Positions 46,868 to 56,394 of a DNA stretch of 64,000 nt are shown here, piece after piece; positions within the stretch are counted from its first letter, which is position 1, and each line of letters opens with the position of its first letter. The notes beneath the pieces were generated by a model. It saw only the letters and a program-made list of their open reading frames with translations. It was not told the DNA's origin and searched no databases. This DNA is from Clostridium sp. OF09-36 (lineage in GTDB: Bacteria > Bacillota > Clostridia > Lachnospirales > Lachnospiraceae): positions 62,001 to 126,000 of the forward strand of contig NZ_QUMD01000002.1 in NCBI RefSeq assembly GCF_003481985.1. The letters run 5' to 3'. The position numbers were made by a program, and so were the translations under genes.

Positions 46868-47893
46868 TTATTTGATCTTGTGGATCCAGCCTTCCGGAGC
46901 TTCGATCTTACCCATCTGGATGCCGGTTAAGGTATCATACAGCTTCTGGGTAACCGGTCCCATCTTCTCCATGCCGCTCGGGAAGCAGATCTCTTTGCCG
47001 TGGTCTACTACCTTGCCTACCGGAGAGATAACGGCTGCAGTACCGCACAGGCCGCACTCTGCGAAATCGCCAAGCTCAGACAGCTTTACCGGGCGCTGGG
47101 TTACCTTCATGCCGAGGTAATGCTCTGCTACATAAACCAGGGAACGTCTGGTAATGGACGGCAGAATGGAATCAGACTTCGGAGTTACAAGCTCGCCATC
47201 TTTGGTTACAAATAAGAAGTTTGCACCACCAGTCTCCTCTACATAGGTTCTGGTTGCCGGATCCAGGAACATGTTCTCATCGAATCCGTTGTCATGTGCA
47301 ACCTCATGTGCGTGTAAGCTCATTGCATAGTTTAAACCAGCTTTTACATGACCGGTTCCGTGAGGTGCAGCACGGTCGAAGTCGCTGACGCAGATGGTGA
47401 TCGGCTTTGCGCCGCCCTTGAAGTACGGGCCTACCGGAGTTACCAGAATACGGAACTGATACTCGTTAGATGGTTTTACACCGATAACCGGTCCTGATGC
47501 AAACATGTAGGGGCGGATGTAAAGGGTTGCTCCGCTGCCATACGGCGGTACCCATGCCTCGTTTGCCTTTACGACTTTATCGAGTGCTTCCATGAAGCGC
47601 TCTTTCGGGAACTGCGGCATCTCCAGTCTTGCGCAGGAGTCCATCATACGCTCTGCGTTTAAGTCCGGGCGGAAGGTTACGATGCTGCCATCCTCGGTGG
47701 TGTATGCCTTTAAGCCCTCAAAGCACTCCTGACAATACTGCAGAATGCCTGCGCACTCATTGATCACGACGTTTGGATCCTCGGTCAGGGTTCCCTCGTC
47801 CCACTTTCCGTCTTTATAGTTTGACACATAACGGTAGTCAGTTGTTACATAGCTGAATCCGATATTTCCCCAGTCAAGATTTTTCTTTTCCAT
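46868..47893 (-). CDS. ilvE: branched-chain amino acid aminotransferase
   Basis: A PLP transaminase for leucine, isoleucine and valine. The 341-residue protein shows WDEGTL...ILQYCQECFEGLKAY, HGTGHVKAGLNYAMSLHA (PLP lysine) and FVEETGGANFLFV-like residues, the long-chain IlvE type. I use the ATG at 47893 behind GGAGG; the open frame extends 57 codons upstream but crosses the promoter and palindrome. Confidence 0.93.
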   Translation of the reverse strand: MEKKNLDWGNIGFSYVTTDYRYVSNYKDGKWDEGTLTEDPNVVINECAGILQYCQECFEGLKAYTTEDGSIVTFRPDLNAERMMDSCARLEMPQFPKERFMEALDKVVKANEAWVPPYGSGATLYIRPYMFASGPVIGVKPSNEYQFRILVTPVGPYFKGGAKPITICVSDFDRAAPHGTGHVKAGLNYAMSLHAHEVAHDNGFDENMFLDPATRTYVEETGGANFLFVTKDGELVTPKSDSILPSITRRSLVYVAEHYLGMKVTQRPVKLSELGDFAECGLCGTAAVISPVGKVVDHGKEICFPSGMEKMGPVTQKLYDTLTGIQMGKIEAPEGWIHKIK

Positions 47894-47999
47894 TGTCTTA
47901 TCCTCCATCTCTGGTTTCCCATGGACCCCGATGCGGTATCCTGATGCTTTTGCCGTTTTGTCATCCGCGGGAAGATTTATAATCGATTGATTAATGAAC

Positions 48000-48040
48000 A
48001 TTATAGCCCTGACTGTTCTGAAAATCAATGGTTGATTTTC
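48000..48040 (-). promoter_or_regulatory. ilvE promoter with a palindromic operator candidate
   Basis: On the minus strand TTGATT, 17 bases, TATAAT (48000-48028). A perfect palindrome, GAAAATCAA and TTGATTTTC separated by three bases (48020-48040), covers the -35 box. A repressor sensitive to branched-chain amino acids is a natural guess. Confidence 0.65.
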
Positions 48041-48148
48041 AATTTGACTATACATGTGCTTCATATTAGATATGACTATTTCTTATATCCATGCAGTTTT
48101 TTCATAACCACAAGATCTATCTTGCAGATTTTCTTCCCACAAAAAAGT

Positions 48149-48610
48149 TTACCGCAGTTTCTGCTTATAATCCCGCTCCACTTCACGTCTCGCATCTTTT
48201 TTCGCAATATCGTCGCGTTTATCATACAGCTTCTTACCGCGTGCCAGACCGATCTCTACCTTTACCAGGCTGCCTTTAAAATAAACCTGGAGCGGCACCA
48301 GGGTCAGGCCTTTTTCGCGGATCTTGCCTTCCAGTTTGTTGATCTCGCTGCGGTGCATGAGCAGTTTACGCGCACGGAGCGGATCTTTGTTGAAGATATT
48401 GCCCTTCTCATACGGGTTGATGTGCATGCCGTAAATGTAAACTTCATTTTTGTCGATGCGGACAAATGCTTCCTTCACGCTGCACTTTCCCATACGGATG
48501 GACTTGACTTCGGTTCCGAACAGCTCAATACCGCACTCAAATTTCTCGTCAATAAAATAATCATGATAAGCCTTCTTATTGTTGGCCACCAGTTTGATTG
48601 CTTCTTTCAA
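48149..48610 (-). CDS. smpB: SsrA-binding protein SmpB
   Basis: It binds tmRNA and brings it to stalled ribosomes. The 153-residue protein shows NKKAYHDYFIDEKFECGIELFGTEVKSIR, the standard OB-fold start, and a basic C-terminal tail (GKKLYDKRDDIAKKDARREVERDYK). It is 18 bases downstream of rnr, the conserved Firmicutes pair. Confidence 0.96.
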   Translation of the reverse strand: MKEAIKLVANNKKAYHDYFIDEKFECGIELFGTEVKSIRMGKCSVKEAFVRIDKNEVYIYGMHINPYEKGNIFNKDPLRARKLLMHRSEINKLEGKIREKGLTLVPLQVYFKGSLVKVEIGLARGKKLYDKRDDIAKKDARREVERDYKQKLR

Positions 48611-48627
48611 AATTGCCCTCCTGTCTT

Positions 48628-50772
48628 TTATTCCTCCGGAAGCTCCATATTCTTCGCCGGAATAAAATCGATTGTCTTGGTTAACCGGTCGGTTCCGGTT
48701 ACCACCACCTGGATCTTCTGCCCAAGCTTGTAGGTTTTTCCACTCATTTCCCCGCGCAATTCCATGCGTTCTTCGTTGAACACATAGTAGTCTCCGTGCA
48801 GTTCATTGACATGCACCAGGCCCTCTACGGTATTCGGAAGCTCCACATAAAAGCCCCAGTTCGTCACACCGGAGATCACGCCCTCAAAAATCTCGCCGAT
48901 GCGTTTGGACATATACTCGCACTTCTTAAGCTTGATGGTTTCACGCTCTGCTTCTTCCGCGCGGCGCTCTGTTGCGGAACACTGGATGGTCACTCCGGTC
49001 AGGATCTTACCATAATGGGCGATGCGCTTCTCACTTAAGCCGCCCCGCAGGTTTTCCTTGATGATACGGTGAATCTGCAGATCCGGATAACGGCGGATGG
49101 GAGAGGTGAAATGGGTGTAATACTTTGCTGCCAGGCCGAAATGCCCACTGCAGACCGGCATGTATTTTGCCTGCTTCATGGAGCGCAGGGTCAAGCGGCT
49201 GATCAATGCCTCTTCTTCGGTTCCTTCAATCTTCTTTAAGAGTTTCTGCAGTTCTTTCGGATGCACTTCCCCGTCGTGTGTGCGGATGGTGTAGCCAAAG
49301 TTGTTGATGAAGACGCCCAGGCGTTTCATCTTCTCCGGGTCCGGGTTATCGTGAGTCCGGTATACGAACGGAATTTCCTGCCAGAAATAGTCCTCTGCGA
49401 TGGTCTCGTTCGCCATCAGCATGAAGTCCTCGATGATCTTGGTTGCCGCATTCCGCTCATACGGCTTGATATCCACCGGCTTTCCCTTTTCATCCAGAAT
49501 GATCTTGGACTCCGGGAAATCGAAATCGATGGAGCCGCGCTGGCGCCGTTTCTCACGCAGGATATCCGCCAGCTCTTTCATTAAATCGAACATATCCACG
49601 AAGTCTGCGTACTCTGCCATGGTGTCCGGATCGCGGTCAGTCACAATGGCATTCACTGCCGTGTAGGTCATACGCCGGTCTACCCGGATCACGGTTTCCG
49701 CAATCTCATGCCCCAGCACGCGGCCCTGCGGATCGATTTCCATGATGCAGCTTAACGCCAGGCGGTCGGTTCCTGCATTCAAAGAACAGATGCCATTGGA
49801 AAGCTTATGCGGAAGCATCGGGATAACACGGTCTACCAGATACACACTGGTGCCGCGGTTTAACGCCTCCTCATCGAGCGGGCTGCCCTCGGTCACATAG
49901 TGGCTGACATCCGCGATGTGGACACCCAGCTTGTAGCCGTAGCTTTCCCGGCTGATGGTAATGGCATCGTCGAGGTCTTTCGCGTCTTCCCCGTCGATGG
50001 TAACCGTCTGCCAATCGCGGATATCCTTTCTTCCAGCCATGTCAGCCTTATCCACCTCATCCGGGATGCGGCTCACCTGCTTCATGACCTCCGGCGGGTA
50101 TTCCTCCGGAATACCGTAAGCTTTTACGATCGATAAAATATCAGTTCCCGGATCGTTTACATGACCGATGATCTCCGTGATGATGCCCTCCGGATTCTTG
50201 CGCTCCCCGCCAAAATCGGTCAGACGTACAACAACCTTGTGGCCAGTCACTGCGCCCATATCCTTGCCCTGCGGAATAAATACATCGGCATTAATCTTCT
50301 GGTTGTCCGGCACAACAAACCCAAAATTTTTATTTTTCTGGTAAAAACCCACCAGAGTCTGGTTTGCGCGCTCCAGCACCTTGATGACTGCGCCCTCCGG
50401 GCGTTTTCCCTTTGCTGCCGGGCTTGCCGTGATCTGCACCGTATCGCCATGCATGGCATCCTTCGTTTTTTCTGCCGGAATAAACACGTCCTGGTCCATG
50501 CCCTCCACGGTCACAAAACCAAAGCCTTTTGCATGACCGCAAAAAGTTCCGACCATGGTAAATGCCTCCGGCTTTCCGTATTTGCCGCGCTTGGAAAGGC
50601 CAACCTTGCCGTCTGCCACCAGGGCATCCAGAACTTCTTTTAACTCATCCCGTTTTTCCCGCGGGACATCTAACAGCATGGCTAGCTCTTTGATCTTCAT
50701 GGGAACGTAGGTCGGATCATTGATCAGGGCCAGCATTGCTTCTTTTCTTTCTTTTAATAACTCTTCTGTCAT
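48628..50772 (-). CDS. rnr: ribonuclease R
   Basis: A 3'-5' exoribonuclease that degrades structured RNA and assists tmRNA-mediated decay. The 714-residue protein has an N-terminal winged helix, cold-shock OB folds (VGTFCGHAKGFGFVTVEG), the RNB core (TIDGEDAKDLDDAI, HIADVSHYV, FTSPIRRYPDL) and an S1 domain (GVISGVTNWGFYVEL). Order secG-rnr-smpB is conserved in Firmicutes. Confidence 0.96.
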   Translation of the reverse strand: MTEELLKERKEAMLALINDPTYVPMKIKELAMLLDVPREKRDELKEVLDALVADGKVGLSKRGKYGKPEAFTMVGTFCGHAKGFGFVTVEGMDQDVFIPAEKTKDAMHGDTVQITASPAAKGKRPEGAVIKVLERANQTLVGFYQKNKNFGFVVPDNQKINADVFIPQGKDMGAVTGHKVVVRLTDFGGERKNPEGIITEIIGHVNDPGTDILSIVKAYGIPEEYPPEVMKQVSRIPDEVDKADMAGRKDIRDWQTVTIDGEDAKDLDDAITISRESYGYKLGVHIADVSHYVTEGSPLDEEALNRGTSVYLVDRVIPMLPHKLSNGICSLNAGTDRLALSCIMEIDPQGRVLGHEIAETVIRVDRRMTYTAVNAIVTDRDPDTMAEYADFVDMFDLMKELADILREKRRQRGSIDFDFPESKIILDEKGKPVDIKPYERNAATKIIEDFMLMANETIAEDYFWQEIPFVYRTHDNPDPEKMKRLGVFINNFGYTIRTHDGEVHPKELQKLLKKIEGTEEEALISRLTLRSMKQAKYMPVCSGHFGLAAKYYTHFTSPIRRYPDLQIHRIIKENLRGGLSEKRIAHYGKILTGVTIQCSATERRAEEAERETIKLKKCEYMSKRIGEIFEGVISGVTNWGFYVELPNTVEGLVHVNELHGDYYVFNEERMELRGEMSGKTYKLGQKIQVVVTGTDRLTKTIDFIPAKNMELPEE

Positions 50773-50790
50773 AATTCCTCTCTTTTAAAC

Positions 50791-50824
50791 GAAAAGCACC
50801 CTTGTTTCCAAGAGTGCTTTTTCT
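50791..50824 (-). terminator. hairpin between secG and rnr
   Basis: On the minus strand AAAAGCACTCTTG pairs with CAAGGGTGCTTTT. It lies in the 57-base gap, suggesting partial termination after secG. Confidence 0.75.
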
Positions 50825-50829
50825 TCTGC

Positions 50830-51057
50830 TTAGACTAAGTTTAATACGATTGCCAGTACCATAAATGCTACTGCAGCAAATGTCGTGAACTTTTCCAGGG
50901 TACCTTCCATGGAACGTCCTTTATTCTTTCCCCAGTAAGACTCTGCCATACCGCCGATCGCGCCAAGGCCCTGAGACTTTCCTTCCTGAAGTAATACGAT
51001 CACGGTCAAAGCCAGACATATAAGAACGAAGATCACGGATAAAATCGTTTTCAGCAT
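50830..51057 (-). CDS. secG: preprotein translocase subunit SecG
   Basis: 75 residues with two membrane helices (about residues 3-20 and 55-72) and the conserved VLLQEGKSQGLGAIGG loop. It is a subunit of the SecYEG channel. AGGAGG precedes the start. Confidence 0.93.
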   Translation of the reverse strand: MLKTILSVIFVLICLALTVIVLLQEGKSQGLGAIGGMAESYWGKNKGRSMEGTLEKFTTFAAVAFMVLAIVLNLV

Positions 51058-51210
51058 CTAAATGCACCTCCTAATAGTCAAACACTGACATTTTAGCATA
51101 GCCAGACTGAAAACACAAGCCTTTTTCTCGCTGTCGGCCCCAGAATACACGGAAAAGACAGCTCTAACAGCATTTACGGTAGTTTTCTGGCAATTTTCAC
51201 ATTTTTATCC

Positions 51211-53631
51211 TTAGCTTCTCAGCTCAATTCCATAAGTCTTGTTCAGCTGTTTGAGGATCTTCTTCACATATCCGTCTACGCTGTCTGCACCAAATGCCTC
51301 GTCCTTCGGAGTGAATAAAACGGTGAATGCCATGGATTTCTTGTTTCCTAAAATCTGTTTTCCTTCGTAAACGTCGAACAGGGTAACATCCTTGACGAAA
51401 CCGCATGCTTCACGGATACAGGTCTCAACCTGTCCGCAGGTAATGTCTTTGTCCATAACCAGTGCCAGGTCTCGCTTCTCCTCTGCGAATTTTGGAAGCG
51501 GCTCAAATACCGGAGCCTTGCCATACCATTTCTCCAGAGCTTTCATGCTGATCTCCAGAACGTAAGCATCCTCGCGCATTGCCTCGTCCTTCATGATCTC
51601 GTATTTTACTTTGCCGAGGTAACCAATCTCCTCGCCGTCGCAGAAAATCGCTGCGGTCTGGTACGGATGTAAAAACGGCTTTTCTGCCTTCTCGTAGGTA
51701 AAGGAAATATGAAGCACATCCGCAACGGTCTCTGCCATACCCTTTAAGGTAAAGAAGGATTCCTTCTTGCCGAATACACCGATGCAAAGGGTCTCCCGCT
51801 CCTCCGGATACTCGGTCAGCGGCAGGGACTTCGGAATGAATGCGTTGCCGATTTCGAAGATACGGCCCTCGAAGATGCCTCTCTTCTGGTTACGTCCCAT
51901 TGCGTGGATCATCTGCGGAGCCAGGGTGGTTCTCATCAGGGACAGATCCTCGTTGATCGGGTTCATGATGCGGATTGCCTTACGCTCCGGTGCATCCGCA
52001 GCAAAGCCCATCTGGTCTAAATCAGACGGGGAGAAGAAGGAATAATGGATTCCCTCGAATGCGCCAACGCTGCACAGCGCTCTCTTCACCTTCAGGATGG
52101 TCTTCTGGCGCAGGTTGCTTCCGCCGACGGTTACCTTTGCAGTCGGAAGGAAGGTGGATTTGATATGGTCATAGCCGTACATACGGATAACTTCCTCTGC
52201 GACATCCGGGTAGTCCTCCATATCCTCGCGGTATGCCGGGAAGTGCAGAGTCAGCTCGTCGCCGTTGATTTCCGGCTGGAAGTTTAAACCGGTCAGGATG
52301 CGGACGATATCCTCATCCGGAACGGTAATGCCCAGAACTCCGTTTACTTTCTTAATGCTGGTCTTAAAGGTAACCGGCTCTAAGGAATTTCCGGTGTTGA
52401 CGTTCTTGTGGGTCCTGGACACCTTTCCGGCACCAAGCTCTTCTATCAGATGCAGAGCACGCTTCATGGCCATCTCGGTTGCGTACTCATCGACACCCTT
52501 CGCATATCTCTGGCTTGCGTCGGAAGACTGGCCCAAGGCACGGGAGCTTCTGCGGATGTTGTCGCGGGCAAATTTTGCAGACTCAAACATAACCTCGGTG
52601 GTCGTATCGCGGATCTCAGAATTTAAGCCGCCCATGATACCAGCCAGTGCAACCGGCTTCTTGCCGTCACAGATGACCAGGTTATTCGGATTTAAGGTGA
52701 ACTCTTTTTCATCCAGGGTAACGATCTTCTCACCCTCGGCTGCACGTCTTACCTGGATTGCGTTGCCCTCCAGGAAGTCACAGTCGAATGCGTGGAGCGG
52801 CTGGCCCAGCTCGCGCATGATGTAGTTGGTAATATCAACGATGTTGGAAATGGAGTTGTTGCCGACCAGGGCAAGGCGTCTTCTCATCCATGCCGGGGAC
52901 TGTCCCAGCTTTACATCGTATACATAGTGGGCAATATAGCGCGGGCAGAGATCCTGTGCATCTACGGTGACCTCAAAGCCCTCTTTTTCTACCTCAGTCT
53001 CGGTATAGTCCAGAGCCGGAGTCTTCAGTGGCTGGCCCAGTGCTGCTGCCACCTCTCTTGCCAGACCGAAGATGCTCTGGCAGTCCGGACGGTTTGCCGT
53101 AATGGAAACATCGAAGATCCAGTCGTTTAATCCGGTCAGTTCCTTTACATCAGCGCCAATCTCAGCATCCTCCGGCAAAACCAGAAGTCCGTTGTAGCCG
53201 GCACCCGGATACAGGTCTTCGTTTAAGCCAAGCTCGGTTCCGGAGCAAAGCATACCGTGGGACTCATAGCCTCTTAATTTTCCTTTTTTAATGGTAGCCA
53301 CACCCTCAATGGTGACGTGGTCTTTTGCGGTTGCGTAAACCTGTGCCCCAACCATAGCGACCGGATACTTACCGCCTGCCTTGACATTGTCTGCGCCGCA
53401 GCAGATCTGTAAGAGCTCCGGGCCGCCTACATTGACCTGGCACACGTGAAGATGGGTCTCCGGGATCGGCTCGCAGGACTCTACGTAACCAACAACAATT
53501 CCGCTGATGTCCTTACCCACCTGCCATTTTTCTTCTACTTCAAATCCGCAGTCAAAGAGTTTGGTCTCCAGTTCATCTGCGGAAACATTGATATCTACAT
53601 AGTCATTTAACCAGCTTAATGGTACAAGCAT
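51211..53631 (-). CDS. pheT: phenylalanyl-tRNA synthetase beta subunit
   Basis: 806 residues, full length. An N-terminal tRNA-binding domain (VPLSWLNDYVDI, GVVGYVESCE-like) precedes the B3/B4 editing domain, the B5 domain and the catalytic-like core. The C-terminal FDX-ACB domain (PKFAEEKRDLALVMDKDITCG) binds tRNA. It is 20 bases after pheS, and the two form the alpha2-beta2 enzyme. Confidence 0.97.
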   Translation of the reverse strand: MLVPLSWLNDYVDINVSADELETKLFDCGFEVEEKWQVGKDISGIVVGYVESCEPIPETHLHVCQVNVGGPELLQICCGADNVKAGGKYPVAMVGAQVYATAKDHVTIEGVATIKKGKLRGYESHGMLCSGTELGLNEDLYPGAGYNGLLVLPEDAEIGADVKELTGLNDWIFDVSITANRPDCQSIFGLAREVAAALGQPLKTPALDYTETEVEKEGFEVTVDAQDLCPRYIAHYVYDVKLGQSPAWMRRRLALVGNNSISNIVDITNYIMRELGQPLHAFDCDFLEGNAIQVRRAAEGEKIVTLDEKEFTLNPNNLVICDGKKPVALAGIMGGLNSEIRDTTTEVMFESAKFARDNIRRSSRALGQSSDASQRYAKGVDEYATEMAMKRALHLIEELGAGKVSRTHKNVNTGNSLEPVTFKTSIKKVNGVLGITVPDEDIVRILTGLNFQPEINGDELTLHFPAYREDMEDYPDVAEEVIRMYGYDHIKSTFLPTAKVTVGGSNLRQKTILKVKRALCSVGAFEGIHYSFFSPSDLDQMGFAADAPERKAIRIMNPINEDLSLMRTTLAPQMIHAMGRNQKRGIFEGRIFEIGNAFIPKSLPLTEYPEERETLCIGVFGKKESFFTLKGMAETVADVLHISFTYEKAEKPFLHPYQTAAIFCDGEEIGYLGKVKYEIMKDEAMREDAYVLEISMKALEKWYGKAPVFEPLPKFAEEKRDLALVMDKDITCGQVETCIREACGFVKDVTLFDVYEGKQILGNKKSMAFTVLFTPKDEAFGADSVDGYVKKILKQLNKTYGIELRS

Positions 53632-53651
53632 TTCTAATCCTCCTGTCCTGA

Positions 53652-54695
53652 TCAGTCATCAATCTGATCTAACACGCGCAGATCAGACTCAAAAAGCATC
53701 TTGATGTTGTTGATGCCGTATTTCAGCATTGCGATACGCTCCAGACCAAGGCCGAATGCAAAGCCGCTGTACTTCTCGGAATCGATGCCGCAGTTCTCCA
53801 GCACCTTCTTATTTACCACGCCTGCGCCCAGAACCTCGATCCATCCGGTTCCCTTGCACAATCTGCATCCTTCGCCGCCACACTGGAAGCAGCTGACATC
53901 CACCTCAACGGATGGCTCCGTGAACGGGAAGTAGGACGGACGCAGTCTTGTGCGGGTGCTCTCGCCAAAGATTCTCTGAACGAACATGTCCAGCATGCCC
54001 TTTAAGTCGCAGAGGGTGATACCCTCGTCTACAACCAGGCCCTCCATCTGGCTGAACATCGGAGAATGGGTCGCATCGTCATCGGAACGGAATACTTTAC
54101 CTGGAGAAACAACCTTGATCGGAGGCTTCTTGGCTTCCATGACATGAACCTGACCTGCGGAAGTCTGGGTACGCAGTAAGAACTCCGGAGACAGGTAGAA
54201 GGTATCCTGCATATCGCGTGCCGGATGGTCCTGAGGAGTGTTCAGTGCGGTAAAATTGTAGTAGTCGGTCTCGATCTCAGTACCCTCATACACTTCAAAT
54301 CCCATAGATGCGAAGATGTCCGTCAGCTGGTTGCGCACGGTAGTTACCGGATGCAGATTTCCATAGCGGATTTTAACCGGCGGCATGGAAATATCAATCT
54401 TTTCGGATTCGTAACGCTGCTGCTGCTCTTTCTCTTTTAATTTCTGATCCAGCTCATCGAAGAACTGGTTTGCCCACTCTTTTGCGCCGTTGATAGTCTT
54501 ACCGAACTCTGCCTTCTGGTCGTTCGGCACATTGCGCATTTCCTTCATCAGCAGACCAATCCGGCCCTGCTTGTTATCCAGAAAGGTCTTCTTAAACTCA
54601 TAGACACTTCTGGAAGTGGTCAAAGCATCTGCGCCCTGACGGATCTCTTCTTTGATCGCAGCGATCACTTCATTCAGCTCTTTTAAATCCTGCAT
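53652..54695 (-). CDS. pheS: phenylalanyl-tRNA synthetase alpha subunit
   Basis: 347 residues. An N-terminal coiled coil is followed by the class II catalytic core (FRSDDDATHSPMFSQMEGLVVDE, FGLGLERIAMLKYGI). CFQCGGEGCRLCKGTGWIEVLG adds a cysteine-rich loop that is common in Clostridia. It is the first gene of the T-box-controlled pheST operon. Confidence 0.97.
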   Translation of the reverse strand: MQDLKELNEVIAAIKEEIRQGADALTTSRSVYEFKKTFLDNKQGRIGLLMKEMRNVPNDQKAEFGKTINGAKEWANQFFDELDQKLKEKEQQQRYESEKIDISMPPVKIRYGNLHPVTTVRNQLTDIFASMGFEVYEGTEIETDYYNFTALNTPQDHPARDMQDTFYLSPEFLLRTQTSAGQVHVMEAKKPPIKVVSPGKVFRSDDDATHSPMFSQMEGLVVDEGITLCDLKGMLDMFVQRIFGESTRTRLRPSYFPFTEPSVEVDVSCFQCGGEGCRLCKGTGWIEVLGAGVVNKKVLENCGIDSEKYSGFAFGLGLERIAMLKYGINNIKMLFESDLRVLDQIDD

Positions 54696-54799
54696 GATTC
54701 TTCTCCTTTATCCATAATTGTGATACTTATGGTAACTGTTCAATAGGTCTGCGCAGTTACTACTTATGTTTGCAATCCTGCGCACCTGCCCAGGGAAAT

Positions 54800-55186
54800 A
54801 ATAAAAAAAATCCCTTCACGCAAAATGCGCAAAGGGACGATAATTCTTACCGCGGTACCACCCAGCTTCCTGCAGACAGACACAAACTGCCGCAGACACT
54901 TTCCGGTATGTAACGTACACCAGACGGCAATGCTACTCAGCCTGTGTCTGCGATGCGCCTGTGAAATGCAACTTAGGCAACTTAGAATCTACTGACGTTT
55001 CGCTTCTGCCATTCAGCAATGCAGCTCCCGTGGGAAATTCGGATACCTGTCTGAACGGAAAAAGGCTCACAGCCGATGGCCTCTTCTCTCTGACCGGAAA
55101 CAGGATCTTAAATACACGATCTTCGCTTTTCTTAGTTTTATTTGTGATTGCAGGTATGTCTGTCCGAAACGGACATCCATAATCTA
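54800..55186 (-). promoter_or_regulatory. T-box riboswitch for pheST
   Basis: The minus strand carries GGGTGGTACCGCGG (the T-box), followed by a terminator (CGTCCCTTTGCGC pairing with GCGTGAAGGGA, then TTTTTTTT). Roughly 270 bases of leader lie upstream, and the promoter is at 55193. The specifier codon was not assigned. Confidence 0.9.
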
Positions 55187-55192
55187 TGAAAC

Positions 55193-55221
55193 ATTTTAGC
55201 CATTCTGTGCAGAAAAGTCAA
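55193..55221 (-). promoter_or_regulatory. pheST promoter
   Basis: On the minus strand TTGACT, 17 bases, TAAAAT. Confidence 0.75.
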
Positions 55222-55300
55222 GGTCTTTTTCCGATACCGTGTATGCCTGCGTGGATCGTAACGGCAAAAACGGCCAGCAGCACTGCATGCTTCCGGATTT

Positions 55301-56196
55301 TCAGTTTCGGAAATCTCTGCTTTTTAGCTGCGATGTATATTCTACCACACACGCCTTCAGTTTTCGCATACTCTCCGGCAGTTCCACACCCTTCTCCGTT
55401 CCCATGCCAAGCTCGCGGATACTCTTTGGCGTGACCGGGACACAGCAGACATCATCGGTATTGCCGCGGATCATCAGTTCTGACATCATGGAAATGCCAA
55501 GACCTTTTCCAACCATACGGATCAGTGTCTCATCATCAACATACACGGTCTGTTCCTTTGCCTTCACCCCGACTGCGCGAAAAGCCGCATGCACATCAAT
55601 ATCAAACCGCCCATACGGCATCAGGAATTCCTTTCCCTCAAACTCCTTCAGCGGAAATTCTGTACGTCCATGAAGCGGATAATTCTTCGGCAGAATCGCG
55701 TAAAGTAATTCATGATAAAGGGGCGTCCACTCACAGTTCCCATAGTTTTGCCTGCTGGCGAAGATCACATCTGTTTTGTGATCCTGTAAAAGTTCAAATG
55801 GTTCCAGCGCATGATCCACCATGCGCAGATCGACATCGACATTCGGGCAGATCCGGCGGAAGCGGTACAGGATCTCCGGCATCCAGAACATGGCAATGCT
55901 GGCGTAAGCGCGATGCGGATCGTTTCTGTCTGCTTCTCTGTGATGCTCTGGATCTGGTTTTCCAGATTTGCATTTGCCTGCAAAAACTGGCGGATCGCAG
56001 GCATCAGTTCCCGTCCTTCCTCTGTCAGGGCGATTCCATTGTGGCTCCGGATGATGAGCGGAAACCCGATTTCCCGCTCCAGGCTGTTCACCAGATGGGT
56101 AAGCCCAGACTGGGTGTATCCGACCACCTCCGATGCCCTGGAAAAGCTGCCTAAGTCTACTGCTGTCATTAAGATTTCCAGTTTCTTCGCATCCAT
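55301..56196 (-). CDS. LysR family transcriptional regulator (frameshifted in this sequence)
   Basis: A regulator of about 298 residues. The N-terminal helix-turn-helix (LEILMTAVDLGSFSRASEVVGYTQSGLTHLVNSLERE) is followed by a substrate-binding domain. The parts are in different frames, joined near 55908-55911. One missing G restores TIRIAAYASIAMFWMPEILYRF. It is divergent from brnQ, which by LysR habit is its likely target. GGAAAGGAA precedes the start. Confidence 0.82.
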
Positions 56197-56243
56197 TACA
56201 TAGTTCCTTTCCTTTATTAGGTATTACAGTTTGTCATATTTCT

Positions 56244-56272
56244 ATTATAAACATGGATTTCCCAAACCGCAA
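56244..56272 (-). promoter_or_regulatory. promoter for the LysR gene
   Basis: On the minus strand TTGCGG, 17 bases, TATAAT. Confidence 0.6.
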
Positions 56273-56301
56273 GATGGACAGTACAATAAATATCAAGCTA
56301 C

Positions 56302-56334
56302 TGCTCACGCATTGCGCAGTCAGTAACAGCTTTT
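56302..56334. repeat. short palindromic element, family A
   Basis: GCTACTGCTCACGC followed by TTGCGCAGTCAGTAACAGC in the LysR-brnQ intergenic region. Confidence 0.5.
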
Positions 56335-56394
56335 GCCGATGCTTCACATTACAAACGATTATAAAAATATTAAGATTTGAGGTGTTCAAACATC

